Source: Poriferisodalis sp026713105 (lineage in GTDB: Bacteria; Actinomycetota; Acidimicrobiia; Acidimicrobiales; Poriferisodalaceae). From it: DNA of 64,000 bases. Positions 36,857 to 50,000 of the stretch are shown here, piece after piece. How positions within the stretch are numbered: position 1 is the first letter of the stretch; each line of letters starts with the position of its first letter. Below the pieces are notes generated by a model. The model made no database searches and had not been told where the DNA came from. It worked only from the letters and a program-made list of their open reading frames with translations. Location of the stretch: positions 3,348,001 through 3,412,000 of the forward strand of contig OZ220472.1 of assembly GCA_965115995.1 (NCBI GenBank). Reading direction: 5' to 3'. The translations under genes and the position numbers were made by a program.

Positions 36857-36879
36857 GCTGAGGCATCAACTGCCTCGGC
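36857..36879 (+). repeat. 23-bp hairpin-containing repeat, copy 2
   Basis: Exact copy of 36127-36149, upstream (on the minus strand) of the third coiled-coil gene. Confidence 0.8.
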
Positions 36880-36995
36880 CTCCACAGCGCGAGACATTAC
36901 AGATATCGAAAAACACTGAAATTGATTTGAATGTCAATGTCTGCCCGTTTACGGTCAACGTTCGAGTTCGTACGCTGCGTCGTCGGGAGGCCAAC

Positions 36996-37547
36996 GTGTC
37001 CGAAGCTGTTCGAGTCCGTGCTTACGATTGGATGCGTGAACAGGCCGATGCCCCGGTCGCGGAGTACGTCATGTCGCGGCTGAGTCCCGTGCCGGCGGCC
37101 GATCTCGCTACCAAGGCCGATTTGGCGCGTGTCGAAGCCAAGCTCGACGCCTTCATCGTGCATGTGGACAAGAGGTTCGACCTGCTTGTCGGGCTGCGCG
37201 AGGCCGATCTCAGAGAACGTGCGGCCGAACGAGAAGCCGATCTCGCAAAACGTGCGGCCGAGCGCGAAGCCGACCGCAGAGAGCGTGCGGCTGACCGCGA
37301 GGCCGATCTTGCAGAGCGTGCGGCTGACCGCGAGGCCGATCTTGCAGGACGTGCGGCTGAACGAGAAGCCGATCTCGCAAAACGTGCGGCCGAGCGCGAA
37401 GCCGACCGCAGAGAGCGTGCGGCTGAGCGCGAAGCCGACCGCAAGGAGTCCGGGCGCCGAGCCTGGAATATCGCCCTCGCGTTGCCCGTGGAGGTCGTCG
37501 TGCTGTTCGCGGGCGCCGCAGCGATCTTGGAGTGGCTCCGCGGTTGA
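36996..37547 (+). CDS. Coiled-coil protein with 11-residue repeats and C-terminal TM anchor
   Basis: 183 residues from GTG 36996, with an excellent GGGAGG 5 nt upstream; the upstream region is AT-rich. The N-terminus (MSEAVRVRAYDWMREQADAP, then TKADLARVEAKLDAFIVHVD) is helical. Residues ~68-150 are eight consecutive 11-residue units READLxxRAAE. The C-terminus is a single TM (IALALPVEVVVLFAGAAAIL) and EWLRG. The charged hendecads predict a long rigid coil standing off the membrane. The topology is inverted relative to the other three coiled-coil proteins here (anchor at the C-terminus). The family is not recognised. Confidence 0.75.
   Translation: MSEAVRVRAYDWMREQADAPVAEYVMSRLSPVPAADLATKADLARVEAKLDAFIVHVDKRFDLLVGLREADLRERAAEREADLAKRAAEREADRRERAADREADLAERAADREADLAGRAAEREADLAKRAAEREADRRERAAEREADRKESGRRAWNIALALPVEVVVLFAGAAAILEWLRG
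37197..37442 (+). repeat. 33-bp tandem repeats (eight units) encoding hendecads
   Basis: Units begin at 37197 and recur every 33 bp to 37428, each encoding READxxxRAA(E/D); the last is partly degenerate. Several units are near-identical at DNA level, so copy number is likely to vary by slippage without changing frame. Confidence 0.9.
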
Positions 37548-38001
37548 GCTAACTGGCCGGTTCTGAGCAGTCCCGGTCGATGGTGTGGAAGCGGATCCAG
37601 CGGTCGGCTGCCCCTGGAGCGCTGGTTGAAGGTGGGCATCAGTACAGAGCGCCCACATGAACGTCCGTTGAGTCGCAAAATGAGTGTCTTGACACCTGTG
37701 CGCGGTCAGTAACCTACGCTCTATATGCCAGCCCGCGAAAGCCGCCCGAGCCCCGGCCATGACCGCCTGAATCGGGGGGGGGGGGGGTTCACAGCCTGCT
37801 CGTCTGGGTGCCTTCGGCGCCTGCGGCGTCGAGTGGCGAATGCGACGGCGGTTTGGCTGGTCGGTCGTGGTTGCGCCCCGGCGCTGGCCGGCTCTGCTGG
37901 GAATGGCTGAATCCCGCCCGCAGGGCTCGCGAGGCTGTCTGCTACCCGCGCGTCCGGGGGCCGTTCAGCCCCGCATGCGTCGCGGTTAGCGGTACTGCCG
38001 A
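37548..38001. other. Intergenic region upstream of the giant gene
   Basis: 454 bp without a supported gene. A perfect TTGACA lies at 37689-37694, followed by TAACCT and TACGCT boxes whose spacings (15 and 20 nt) are not ideal; this may be a promoter. A poly-G run lies at 37774-37787. Short frames beginning at 37725 and 37808 have Arg/Gly-rich composition and are not called. No ribosome-binding site precedes the giant gene; TACTGC lies 6 nt before its second ATG. Confidence 0.5.
37774..37787 (+). repeat. Poly-G tract (14 G)
   Basis: Fourteen consecutive G residues lie 214 bp before the giant gene start. Tracts of this length are slippage-prone and are used for phase variation in other bacteria. 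It is also a common place for assembly or sequencing error. Confidence 0.85.
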
Positions 38002-41000
38002 ATGATGGTCGTGACCTCTGACGCAACACGAACGGGACGCCTGAGGCGGTTCGGCTCGGCGTCGCTGGCGGTGCTGCTGGTGGCGTCGGTGCTGACGGTG
38101 GTGCCGCTTGGGCCACTGGGCGGTCAGCTGCCGGAGGCGGGGGCGCAGACGGCGGCGGGGGTGACCCTCTCCACTAACGCGATCAGTGTCGGCGAGTTCG
38201 GCGGCCATCGCGACGGCAGCGGTGAGACCTCATACACCATCGTGCTGGACACGAGGCCGACTCATGACGTGGTGATCGGCATCCAGTCCAGCGACACCAA
38301 CGCCGTGTGGGTAAAGACGGGGCCGGGAACAGGAGCGCAAACCGACAACGCGATCACCTTCACCCCGACGAACTGGAACGTTGCCCAGGAGGTCACCGCC
38401 CGCGGTCGCAACGACGGCATCGACAACACGGACGACAAGCGCACGGCGACGTTCACCCACACCGCGAAGTCCGATGACGCCAGCTACGACGGCTTGGACA
38501 TCGAGGATGTGACTGTGACCGTCATCGACGACGACGACGTCAGGGTGGGCGTCACGCATGTCGACAGCACGAACGATCTGGACGAAGGCAGGTCCTTCGG
38601 TTACACGATCAGGCTCTGGTCGCAGCCGACGCACGATGTCGTTATCACCGCGAAATCCGCGGATTCCGACCGGGTGAAGGTCGGCCCCGCCGGCCAATCG
38701 CCGGCGCCTAGCGGCTCGTACACGGTCACGTTCACGCCATCGAACTGGGCTGCGACACAGATCGTCAGGGTCCGCGGAGTGGCCGACAAGGTTCACAACC
38801 TGGCCTTCCGGGAAAACATCAACGTCACCCACACCGCCGCGTCCACCGACACCGACTACAACGGGATCGACATACCGACGGTGGTTGTCAGGTTGGAGGA
38901 CAAGGACGGTGCCTCCGGGGTGACGGTCACCGAGTCGGGAACCCCGGCGGCCACGGAGGTGAACGAGAGCGGGAGCGGCACTACTGACACCTACACGGTG
39001 GTGCTGAAGTCCAAGCCGTTGAGCGACATCAAGATCTCGGCAACGTCGTCCGCCCCGGGCGCCGCCAAGCTCAAACTGGGCAGCGCAGCGGCCGCCGCCA
39101 ACGTCACCCTCACGTTCAAGACGTCGGACTGGAACCAAGCGCAGACCGTCACCGTCGAGGGCGTCGACGACGCCGTCGACAACGCGGACGACATGCGCTC
39201 GGTGACGATCACCCACGCAGTGACCGCAGGCGACGGCGGCAGATACACGTCGGCTCGGCAAATCGACTCGGTGTCAGTGACAGTGAACGACGACAGCGAC
39301 AAAATCGGAGTGTTGCTGAATCCTTCCAACCCCAATCTGGGAACAATAACTGAGGGCGCCGTCGGCACTCGGACCATCAGTCTGGCATCGAAACCGCTGG
39401 CGCCCGTGACGATCCGTGTCATGTCGGACAAGCCGGACGTGGCGACTGTGGACCTTCGAGGCGACAACACGCCGGGTGCCCATGAGGTTCTCACCTTCAA
39501 ACCCGCCACCTGGAACAATGGGCAGCTGATCGCTGTTGCCGGCGTCGACGACAACGTCGACAACTACGGGGATCGTTCGGCGACGGTCAGCTTGGCGGTG
39601 GTCTCCGGTGACGGCGGCAAGTACACCACCGACCTGAAGCTCCCGTCCTTACGCGTGACAGTCGGAGACGACGACGAGATCCACCGGTCGGTATTGACCG
39701 TTGCGGGGCCGCCGATCCAGGTGACTTCGCTGGTGGAGCAGAAGAGCAATGGCTCGCGCACCGGGAAATACGAGTTCGCCGCACCGGTGCGGATCACGCT
39801 GCCGCGCGAACTGCAATTCCGCGGTGCCGAACTGTGCGCCTTCGGCACCCCGAATAACAATGACGCCGAGGCGACCAAGCTCGCTCTGGCCGGCGGAACG
39901 TGCACTGATGAGTACGACTCGGGTGGTGGGCTCGAGACGGTGGGGGCCATCGGCCCGGCGGTGAAGGTGGGCTGGCCCGACACCGGGGTCGAGGTTCTGG
40001 GGCTGAAGCGCATCGGCACCGGCAGAACGTCGCGCATTATCGGCAGTCAACATGCGGAGGTGCGGCTGCGCTTCACCGGCGCCGCCCTCAAGCAGATCTT
40101 CGAACGCGATGTCTGGGCGGTGGTCCTCGATGTCGGCGGCGTGCTCGTGGAGAACTTCACCCGAACCACTCCAGGTTTCTGCGCGAAGAATCGGAACATC
40201 GAAGACGGAAACGACGAGGCGGGAATAGCCGATTGTCCGTCGCCCTCACGCGGGGTCATCAGCTTCGCCGCCGCCCCGCCGCGGGCCACCTGGGCACTCG
40301 ACACCACGACGCCTACGGTTGCCGAAGGCGATGAGGTCACCTTGCGGGTGACGGTGCCCGCCAACAACCTTCCTCGCGACTGGGACCTCGACGTGCCGCT
40401 GAAGTTCAGCGGCACGAACATCACTGCGGAGGACTATCCGGCTTCGGTGCCGTGCAAGGTTGAGGCACAGCCGACACCACCCGATCCGCCCAAGGCGCTC
40501 ACCTACGACTGCAAGTTCACCGTTCCCACCGACACCAGCAGCGAAGACACCGAGACCCTGGTGATCGAAGTCGACGCCGCCGAGATGGTGCCGCTGGCGA
40601 GATTCGTGCCCACCGCTTCACGGGTGGAGATCGCCATCGAGGACGCCACCCCTGCGTCGGTGACGCTGAGCGTGCCCGACACATATGCCACCGAGAACAG
40701 TTTCGTGGATCCGTCGCCGGCGGTGATCCGGCTCGACGTTTCGGGACCGCTGAGCACTGCGCAGCAGCTCACCGTGCCGCTCGTCATCAACCAGACGCCT
40801 TCGAGCGATCCGGCTCTGGTGGCCGGCACCGACTACCGGCTCGAGTTGGCGCCGACGGCGGGGGTGTCGCTGTCGGGCGCCACGGTGACGTTCGACGGCA
40901 GCGGCGGCGACGCACCGCAGACCGCCGAGATCCGGCTCTACGCACTCGACGACAACGACTACGCCACCGAGAAGCTCACGGTCACCATCCCCGCAGGCGA

Positions 41001-44000
41001 GTCCGACAACGACCCGAACGCCCCGGTGCTCGCCAGCACCGGCTTCCTGCTCAAAGGCGCCAAGGAGGACGTGAAGGGCACCGGCAGCGGCACCATCACC
41101 TTCATAGAGGACGACCCGAAGTCGGCCGCTCAGGGCGCGCGTTGGGTAACCAGTACAGCGGGAATGAACCGAGGCTGGAAGAACGATTTCACTGAACTGG
41201 CCCGCGGGGGGCTCACCGAGCCGGGCCGTCAACGCTACGGCAAGTCGGGCTTCACCCGCGTCGGCCAGACCGACGTCTTTGAAGCGAGCCTAGGACTTCA
41301 GTTCAGATTGGGATATCCCTCCAGCGGTGCCGATTGGGCACTCTACAGTGGCACGGGCCTTCGACTTGCCGGTACCGGCGACTCCCGCGGCGGGTTCGTC
41401 AGCCAGTCCGGCAAGGTCCTTGCCAGCGACGTGGCGCTCAACGGCGGGGAGGTGACACGCGGCGGCAACACGGTGACCGTTGGCCCGTCCGTCGAACTGC
41501 ACGACGCCCCCGCCGGCCTCAGCATCCACAGCATCGAGCGCAGGGCGGTTGATTGGGCGATCGTGACGTTCCGGATGACCGAAGCTGCCATGGACGACTT
41601 CCGCGCGCGGCAGGACTTCTCGGTGAAGGTCGGCGGGATGCTCGTCGTGAGGGAGGACGCATCCCGCCGGGGTGAGCACCCGCACGACGCCAATCTGGCT
41701 GCCAAGACCGTGTGCGAAGAGAATTACGATGTGTCCGAGGTCGGCAAGTGCCGCCCGGCTTACTTCAACTTCAAGCTGTTGCCCGGCGCCAACATCGGCA
41801 TCGTCGAGTCGGACGATGCCACGGTGCTCGGCGACACCACCGGCGAGACCGACACCTACACCATCACCCTGGATCAGGCGCCTTCGGCCCAGGTGACGAT
41901 CACGCCGTCGAGCAGCGACAACAGTGTCGTCACCGTCTCGGGACCCCTGGTGTTCAGCCCCTCAGACAGCGGAGCAGCGCTCACCAAGACCGTCACCGTC
42001 ACCGCGGCCTCCGGCGCCGACGACAGCACCGACAACCCGGGCGGCTCGCAGCAGGCCGATGTCACCATCAGCCACGCCGTCACCACCACCGCCACTCACT
42101 ACAGCGGCCTCTCCGTCGAGGACGTGACCGTCGACATCGTCGACGACGAGCCGACCGTGGTGTCGTTGAAACCGAACTCTCCGAGCGTCGATGTCCCGAT
42201 GCTGCTGGCAGAGGGCACATCTTCGGGCGGTCCGCGAAGAGTGGCTGCGGAAGTGGATTTGGGCCGTCTGCCGCATCCAGGCGAATCGGTGGATGTCGCG
42301 TTCGCTTTGAGCGCGCAGGGCACCGACGATGACGTGTTCTTCACCGGCTCGGACCGCCGGGTTCAATTGATCTACACCCAACGTCAGAATCGTTGCTGTG
42401 TGACGCCCGGCGGGTTCGAGGGCGGCAGCTCCGCTCCGACCTTGCGCATCGAGGCGAATAACTCCGACCCTCCTCCCAATCAAAAGCAGCTTGTCGTTGT
42501 CGCCGTCGTCACGGCGACCGACGACGGCGACACCGTTGACGATCATTTCGAGGTGGCGCTGGCGGGCGGCGCCGGGGCGGTGTTCGAGTCGAACTTCGAG
42601 GGCGGCGTGGTGGTCCATGCCAGCGACCACACGGTGCCGATGACGCTGCTCGACGACGACGCCCCGCAGGGCATCGTGGTGGACACCAAGGCGCTCGAGG
42701 TGACAGAGGGCGAGAACTCCATCGTCAACGTGCGTCTGGCCAACGCGCCTTCCGGCAACGTGAAGGTGGGAATCAACCTGAACGCCGCCTCCGGCAAGGT
42801 CACGCTCCCCGCAGACGCGGTGACGTTCACCGTCGCCGGGGGCGCAGCCCCGTGGTACCAGGCGCAGCCCGTGACCGTCACCGGGGTGGACGACGCCGAC
42901 TTCTTCGACCACAAGGACATCGACCTGGAGTTCGTGATCAGCGGCGACTCGTCGTCCAAGGTCACCGTGCCCGTCACCGTCGTCGACGACGAGACGCCGA
43001 CCGGCACCCTGACGCTCAGCGACGACACCATCTTGATCTCTGACTTCAAGAAGGTGGGCAACAACACCACCGGCTACTGGAGGCTGCTTGTCGACGTGAC
43101 GCTCGGCGGAGACTACGTGTTCGCCCGCCAACTGAAGAGCTTCGGAGGTGGCACGGTGTATGGGTTCTTTGATTCGCGGGACTCGGAGATTCGGTTTACG
43201 ACAGGGGCCGCGTTGGGGATTCAGGGCAACTACAACCCTTCGATCGATCTGGTGGGCGCGCCCGACGGGCTGAGGGTTGGCAGCACGACTAGCCAGCAGC
43301 CGAACACGTTGGGCATGACCGTGCCAGGCCGCGCCGTGACGGGCGGAAACCCCGGCCGGGTAGCGCTCGTGCTCACACCCGCGGCTCGCACGGCGATCAC
43401 CGAGACAACTGAGGTGACGCTGCGGATAGGGAGCTTCCTCATCGAGGGCGTCAAGGACCGCTACGGCAACGCGCCCCCGACCGTGGGTGCCCAAAACGGT
43501 CAGGTGCCCAGCCGCGGCTTGTGCGGGCAGAGCAGGAGCCTGACCGACACCACGGTGTGCCCGCCCGCGGAGGTCACCTTCACGCTGGTGCCGCTCGCCA
43601 CCGACCCGGTGGACGCCGAGTGGCTGGCGCTTCCCGACGATCTGACCATCGAAGAGAACGCCGACGGCTCGACCACGGCCGTCAAGGTCGGCACGCCGCT
43701 GCGGGCCGTGGACCGCAACGGCGACACCGTGACCTACTCGCTGAAGTCGCCGCCCGCCGGCTTCGCCATCGGCAGCAACAACGGCCAGATCAGCTACACC
43801 GGCACCGGGCTCGACCGCGAAGCCCTCACCGACTCGCAGATCACCATCACCGTCGTGGCCACCTCCACCGGCGCCGACGCCAGCGCCACCGGCGTCGAGC
43901 AGCAGGCAACGATCACGGTGACCGACGTGGACGAGGGCGACGCCACGGTGACGCTGCGCGACGACGCCATCGGGCGGGTCGGCTCGATGCTGCACGTCAC

Positions 44001-47000
44001 CGACGTCAGCGGCGACCCCGACGGCGACCCGGCCGCAGGCGCAATCACCTACCAGTGGCAGACCAGCCGCGACGGCACCAACTGGGCAGCGGCCACCGGC
44101 GCCGGAGCGGCCACCGCGGCGTACACGGTGGTGAGCGGGGACGACGGCGCCAGCCTGCGGGTGCGGGCCACCTACACCGACGGCGGCGGCAACAGCGAGG
44201 AGGTCTTCTCCACCGCCACCGTCACCGGCTTCAAATATCCCGGCGCCAAAGCGGCGTTCGCCGTCACCGACAACACCGCCAATGAGGAGTCGGCGGCCAG
44301 CACCAAAGCCGAGGCCGCACAGTTCACGTTCACGCTCGCCGACAAAGCGAGCCCGGTGGCCGACGAGACGATCGGCTACCACATCGACTTCAGCGGCGGC
44401 GCCATCGACGAAGACTTCACCCTGGAGCTCGTGCCCGCACAGGGCGTGAGCCTGACCACGCCCACCAAGCAGCAGGCCCGGGTGGTGTTCAGCGCACAGG
44501 GAGGCGTCAGGCCAGCGTCGACCGCCACCGTGTGGCTCAAGGCCCTGGCCGACGACGACAACGCAGCCAACGAGACGATCACCCTCACCCCCGACACGAC
44601 ACTCTTCACCGGCGACCTCGGGGCGGACGCGCAACTCACCGGTGCCGCGGCGAGCATCACCGTCACCGACGATGACGAGCCTGTCACCGTCACCATGGCC
44701 GGCAGCGACGGCGACAGTGACGGCAACGCGGTGGAGGGCGCCGGCAACGCCACCGGCTACCGCACGGTCACGCTCACGCTGAGCCGAGCGCTCACCGGTA
44801 TGCAGGCCGTGACGGTGCCGCTGAGCGTGGCCGGCGCGACGGTCACCACCGACTACACGTTCGCGCTGGCGGGGACGAACACCGGCGTGTCGCTGACCAC
44901 CACGGGCGGGACGCATACGGCGCAGAACCCGGCGGTGGTGTTCGCGTCGGGTGCGCAGACGGCGACGCTGCGCCTCACGCCGGTGGACAACACAGCCCGC
45001 ACCCAGCCGTACGTGGTGATCAGCTACGGCACCGGGGATCGGGCGCCGAGCGGCACCGGCGGCGCCGCCGTGGCCAGCCAGAGCGGCGGCCCCATCGGCG
45101 TCGTGCTGGTGGACGACGAGACGGGCGACATCGAGCTGGCGTTGGACTGGGGGCTCGCTCCGGCCGGGCTGTCGTACGGCGACGACTTCCGGTTGCTGTT
45201 CCGCACCTCTGTGGGCCGCGACGCCACATCGTCGGACATAGCGGTCTACGACGCGTTCGTGCGCGGCGTGCTCGCGCAGGGCGGCCACAGCGACATCAAG
45301 CCATATGCCGGGTTCTTCAAGGTGTTCGGCGGGACTCGCAGCGCGTCGGGCTCGACGGGAACGTCGGTGCGGGTCCACAACGGGCTGGCGACGCGTCATA
45401 CCGGCCATCTCTCCGGGGGATATGTATGGGCGGACGGCTCCACCCGGGCGACGGTGGGCAGCACGACGGGTGTTCCCACCTACTGGCTGAACGGCGCGAT
45501 CCTGGCCAACAACTACGCCGACCTCTGCGACATCGCCTGGTCGACCGGCAACGGTGTCACCACCGGCTGGGACCGCGATGACCCGCGCAGCGAGGACGGC
45601 ACGCGCAACGTCCCTGCATCCGTGCCCGGCAACAATTTCGGGCCGTACTCGACGTGGACGGGCTCGGGCAACGCCTGTGAGGCGTGGAACAATCCGCTGG
45701 GATCCGACACCGTGTCGCGCTCGGCGGCAGGCAGCGGCGGCGGGCAGACGCTGCTGCATCAACGCGCTGCGGCGAACACGAGGACACACCCGTTCTACGG
45801 CTACTCGCCGGTGTTCAAGCTGTTGGCGAAGCCGCCGGAGCTGACCTTCGGCTCGGCGGCCTTCAGCGGCGCTGAGGGCGACGGAACCATCGACGTCACC
45901 GTACGCGCCGACGCTGCGCCGCGCAGCGCCCTGACGGTGGCGCTGGCGACGACCGCAGGCACGGCGACGGGCGGCGGGACCGACTACACCGCCCCGGCAG
46001 CAACATTCACCTTCCCCGCCGACGTCACCTCGCACACCTTCAGCGTGACCGTCAACGACGACTCGGTCGTGGAGCCCAACGAGCGCTTCGCGCTGACGCT
46101 GAGCGCCGGCACGGGCTACACGGTCGGCACGCCGTCGTCGGCCACGGTGACCATCGTCGATGACGACGGCCTGTCTGTCGCCATGGTCGCCTCGCACGGC
46201 GACAGCGACGGCAACGCAGTCGAGGGTGCCGGCGACACCACCGGCTACCGCACGATCACGCTCACGCTGGGTCGGGCGCTCGCCGGCTCGGAGACCGTCA
46301 CGGTGCCGCTGAGCGTGACCGGTGCGACGGTCACCGCCGACTACACGTTCGTGCTGGCGGGGACGAACACCGGCGTGACGCTGACCACCACGGGCGGGAC
46401 GCATACGGCGCAGAACCCGGCGGTGGTGTTCGCGGCGGGCGCGCAGACGGCGACGCTGCGCCTCACGCCGATGAACAACAACGCCCGCACGCAGCCGTAT
46501 GTGATCGTCGACTACGGCACGGACAGCAGGGCGCCGGCCGCGACGGGCGGCGTCACGTTGGGCACGCCGTCCGGCGGGCCGATCGGCGTCATTCTCGTCG
46601 ATGACGAGACGGGCGACGTCGTGCTGCCTGCGGGGGCGAGCTTCCGGCCGACAGGAGTGTCCAAGGACGGCGAGGAGTACCGGATTCTGTTCATGACCTC
46701 TGAGGGCGGGCCGGCGACGTCGACCGACATCGCGGACTACGACCATTTCGTGCGGGCCTCGGCAATCCGCAACGGCAACGCCGATCTGCTGCCCTACGTC
46801 GGGTTCTTCAAAGCGTTCGTGTCGACCCCGACCGTCGATGGCCGCACCCACGTCGGCATCTGGGACCCGAAAGCCAACAACGGCTCGGGTGCCTACGCCA
46901 CCGGTCAGGCGATCTATTGGCTCAGCGGAGACTTGGTGCATGCGAGCTACCGGAGTTTCTGCCTCAGGGAGTGGTTCGGTCGGTGGAATTCGGCGGACGA

Positions 47001-50000
47001 CACCCGCCTGCGCCACCCCGACGGCGCACAGGGCGACGGCGCGAAGGTGTGGACCGGGATGAACAACAACTGCACGACGAGCTCGGCCCCGCTGGGCTCG
47101 GCCGCACCGACCTACGGCCCCGGCGCGCAGGCCGGCAGCGGCACCGCATCGAAGGCGCTGTCGCTGGGCACTGAGGGGGCCGGCAACGAGAACCGGTTCT
47201 ACGCGGTGTCGGAAGTGCTCAAGACGGTGGCGTCGCCCGCACAGCCGGTGGTGGCGTTCGCAACACGGGCTACTTCGAGCAACGAGGGCGACGATGCGAC
47301 GTTCACGTTGAATGCCAGCCCTGCTCCGGCGCAGGACCTGACGCTCTCCTACACCTCGCAAGTCGGCACTGGCGACGAACCAGCGACCGCGGGCGAGGAC
47401 TTCACCGCTGGCGTCGGCACGGTGACGATCCCCGCCGGACAGGCTTCGGCGACGTTCAACATCGCGATCCCCGACGACGACATTTTCGAGACATCGGAGA
47501 CGTTCAGGATTCTGCTGGTTCCCTCGCCCGACTATCTGCCCGGCAGCACCCGCAGCTCTGTCGTGACGATCCTCGACGACGACGAGCTCAAGGTGGGCTT
47601 CGAGCGGGCGGGGTACTGGGCGCTCGAGGACAGCGGCAGCATTGATGTCGACCTGACCGTGGATCGTGAATTGGAACGGTCGGCGGAGGTGACCCTGTCG
47701 GTGGGCGGCACCGCCACGCCCGGCAGCGACTACACGGCCCTGCCGTCGACGACTGTGACGATCCCCGCGGGGACCACGACGGGGACGCACACCCTCACCA
47801 TTCCCATCATCGACGACGCCGCCGCCGAAACCGACGAGACGGTCATCTTGGAGATCGTCAGCACCAAGCCGGCTAGTCGTGTATCCACCGCGACCCGCGA
47901 CATGACGACGGTGTTCATCGCCGATCAAGACCACATCACGCCCGGCCTCGTCGTGCCGAGCACCGTCGAAGTGGGCGAGGGTGGGGCGGCGACGTATCTG
48001 CTGCGGCCTGTCACCGAGCCGACCGGCACGGTCACCGTCACGATCTCGGGCCAGTCCGACGCCGTGCTGACGCTCGACGCCGACGACAGCGCGAAGGGGG
48101 TGCAGGCCTCCGTCGAGTTCGACGCCTCCAATTGGCACATCGGACGCAGGATCACCGTGAACGGCGTCCACGACAACGACATCGACAACGACACGGTCAC
48201 ACTCACCCACACAGCAGCAGGCGGCGGATACGCCTCGGTCACCGGCACCGTGGCCGCAACCGTCGTCGACGACGACCTGGTGCAGTGGTGGAAGGCGGGC
48301 GGCGACCCTCTGGCAGCGCCTGAGGCGGTCGAGACGATTGCCGAGGGGGAGAGCCTGACGCTGACGGTGACGCGGCGGAACTCGGCCGGCGCGGTGTCGA
48401 TCCCGATCGGGGTACAGGAGGTATCGGCCAAGGCCTCCGACGGCGACTATGAGGCGCCCGCCACCGTCAAGTTCGCCGGCAGGCAGAACGAGGCCACCTA
48501 CACGTTCACAGCGTTGCGCGACAACGACACGGCCGAGGGCGACGAAGTGGTGACGATCACCCTCTGCCCCGCAGCAGACTGCCCCGCGCCCTACGGCTCG
48601 GGGGCCACGCCGCCGACCATCGACGTGACCATCACCGATGGGCCGCGGCCCCACGGCATCTCGGTGAAACCCGCCGCGGCCACGATCGCCCTTGACGAAG
48701 GCGCCGGCGACGCAGCCGTCCGCACCCTGGAGGTGTCGCTGGAGTCGAACCCGACGGTGGCAGCCACCGTCACCGTCACCTCCACCGACCCGGCCGCGGT
48801 GACCGTCGACACCGACCCCAGCACCGCCGCCGCCGAGAGCACCATCACGTTCACACCCGGCACCACCGGCAAAGACGGCGACGGGAACTGGGCCGAAGCG
48901 GTCAGCGTCGAGATCGCCGCGGTGGACGACACCGACCTCGCAAACGAGTCGGTCACGGTGACCTTCTCGGTCGAAGCAGCCAGCGGCCCCTACCACTCGT
49001 CGACGTCGCCGCCGGTCACCGACGAGACCCGCACCGTCAACGTGACCGACCCGGGCGTCGCGGTGATCGTGTCGGACACCGACCTCAACCTCCGCGAGGA
49101 GCGCGGCACCGCCACCTACACCGTGCGCCTGGGCACCCCTCCGGCCCCGGGCCGCAGCGTGGAGGTCACCGCCAGCTCGACGGCTGTGGAGCGGGTGACT
49201 GTCGGCAGCGCCGTGCTGAGCTTCGACTCGACCAACTGGAACCAGCCCCAGACGGTCACGCTCACCGGTGTGGACCTGCCGACGCAGACCCCCGTCACCG
49301 TTGCCATCACCCACTCGATCACCCAGAGCGACGACGTGAGCTACCCCACCACGCTCGCGGTCGACTCGCTGACAGCGAAGCTGTTCCATGCGCCCACCGT
49401 CATTTTTGGGTCTGGATCGGACGCCAATCTCACGGTTGTCGAAGGTTCGTCCATAGACGCCGAGTTGACCGCCTGGCCAGGACCGGACGGACTCGGTCTG
49501 CCGGTGACGGTGACGGTGCGCGAGTACGGCGGCGACCGGATCGCAGCCGAAGAAGAAGGCGAGCGCGTGGTGGTCTTTGAGCCGTGCCCCGTGCTACTGG
49601 GGTGCTTCAACGGGTCGGCCAGGTTCTCCATTCCCACCAACGCGGACAGCGCCGACACTGCCGACAGTCGCGTGTTCATCGCACTGCACGGCGACGCGGG
49701 CCCCGGCTACTTGATCGGAGGCCGTACGTTCTTGGATGCGGTGGTCACCGACGACGATCCGACCACGGTCACCTTGTCGGGATCGGACCGCGTGCCCGAC
49801 GACGGCGGCGAAGCGACGATCACCCTGACGCTGAACCGGGTCCTGAGCAACAATTTGAACGCGGCACCCGCCGAGAAGCTGACGGTTCCGCTCACCTTCG
49901 CCGGCGGCACCCTCGGTACCGACTACTCGCTGGCGCTGGCCACGACGAACAATCTGGTGACGCTCAACACGTCGAGCCCGCACAGCGCGCAGCACCCGGC

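Noticed and set aside
37725..37910. 61-codon ORF spanning the poly-G tract
   Set aside because: Arg/Gly-rich composition, no ribosome-binding site and no family resemblance. It is kept only as part of the intergenic description.
41962..49389. Very long antisense open frame (2,475 codons) opposite the giant gene, with similar ones at 45-63 kb
   Set aside because: Composition is Gly/Arg/His/Val-rich without domains, and the frame is open only because codon bias in the GC-rich sense gene removes antisense stops. The sense frame has a signal peptide and Calx-beta motifs.
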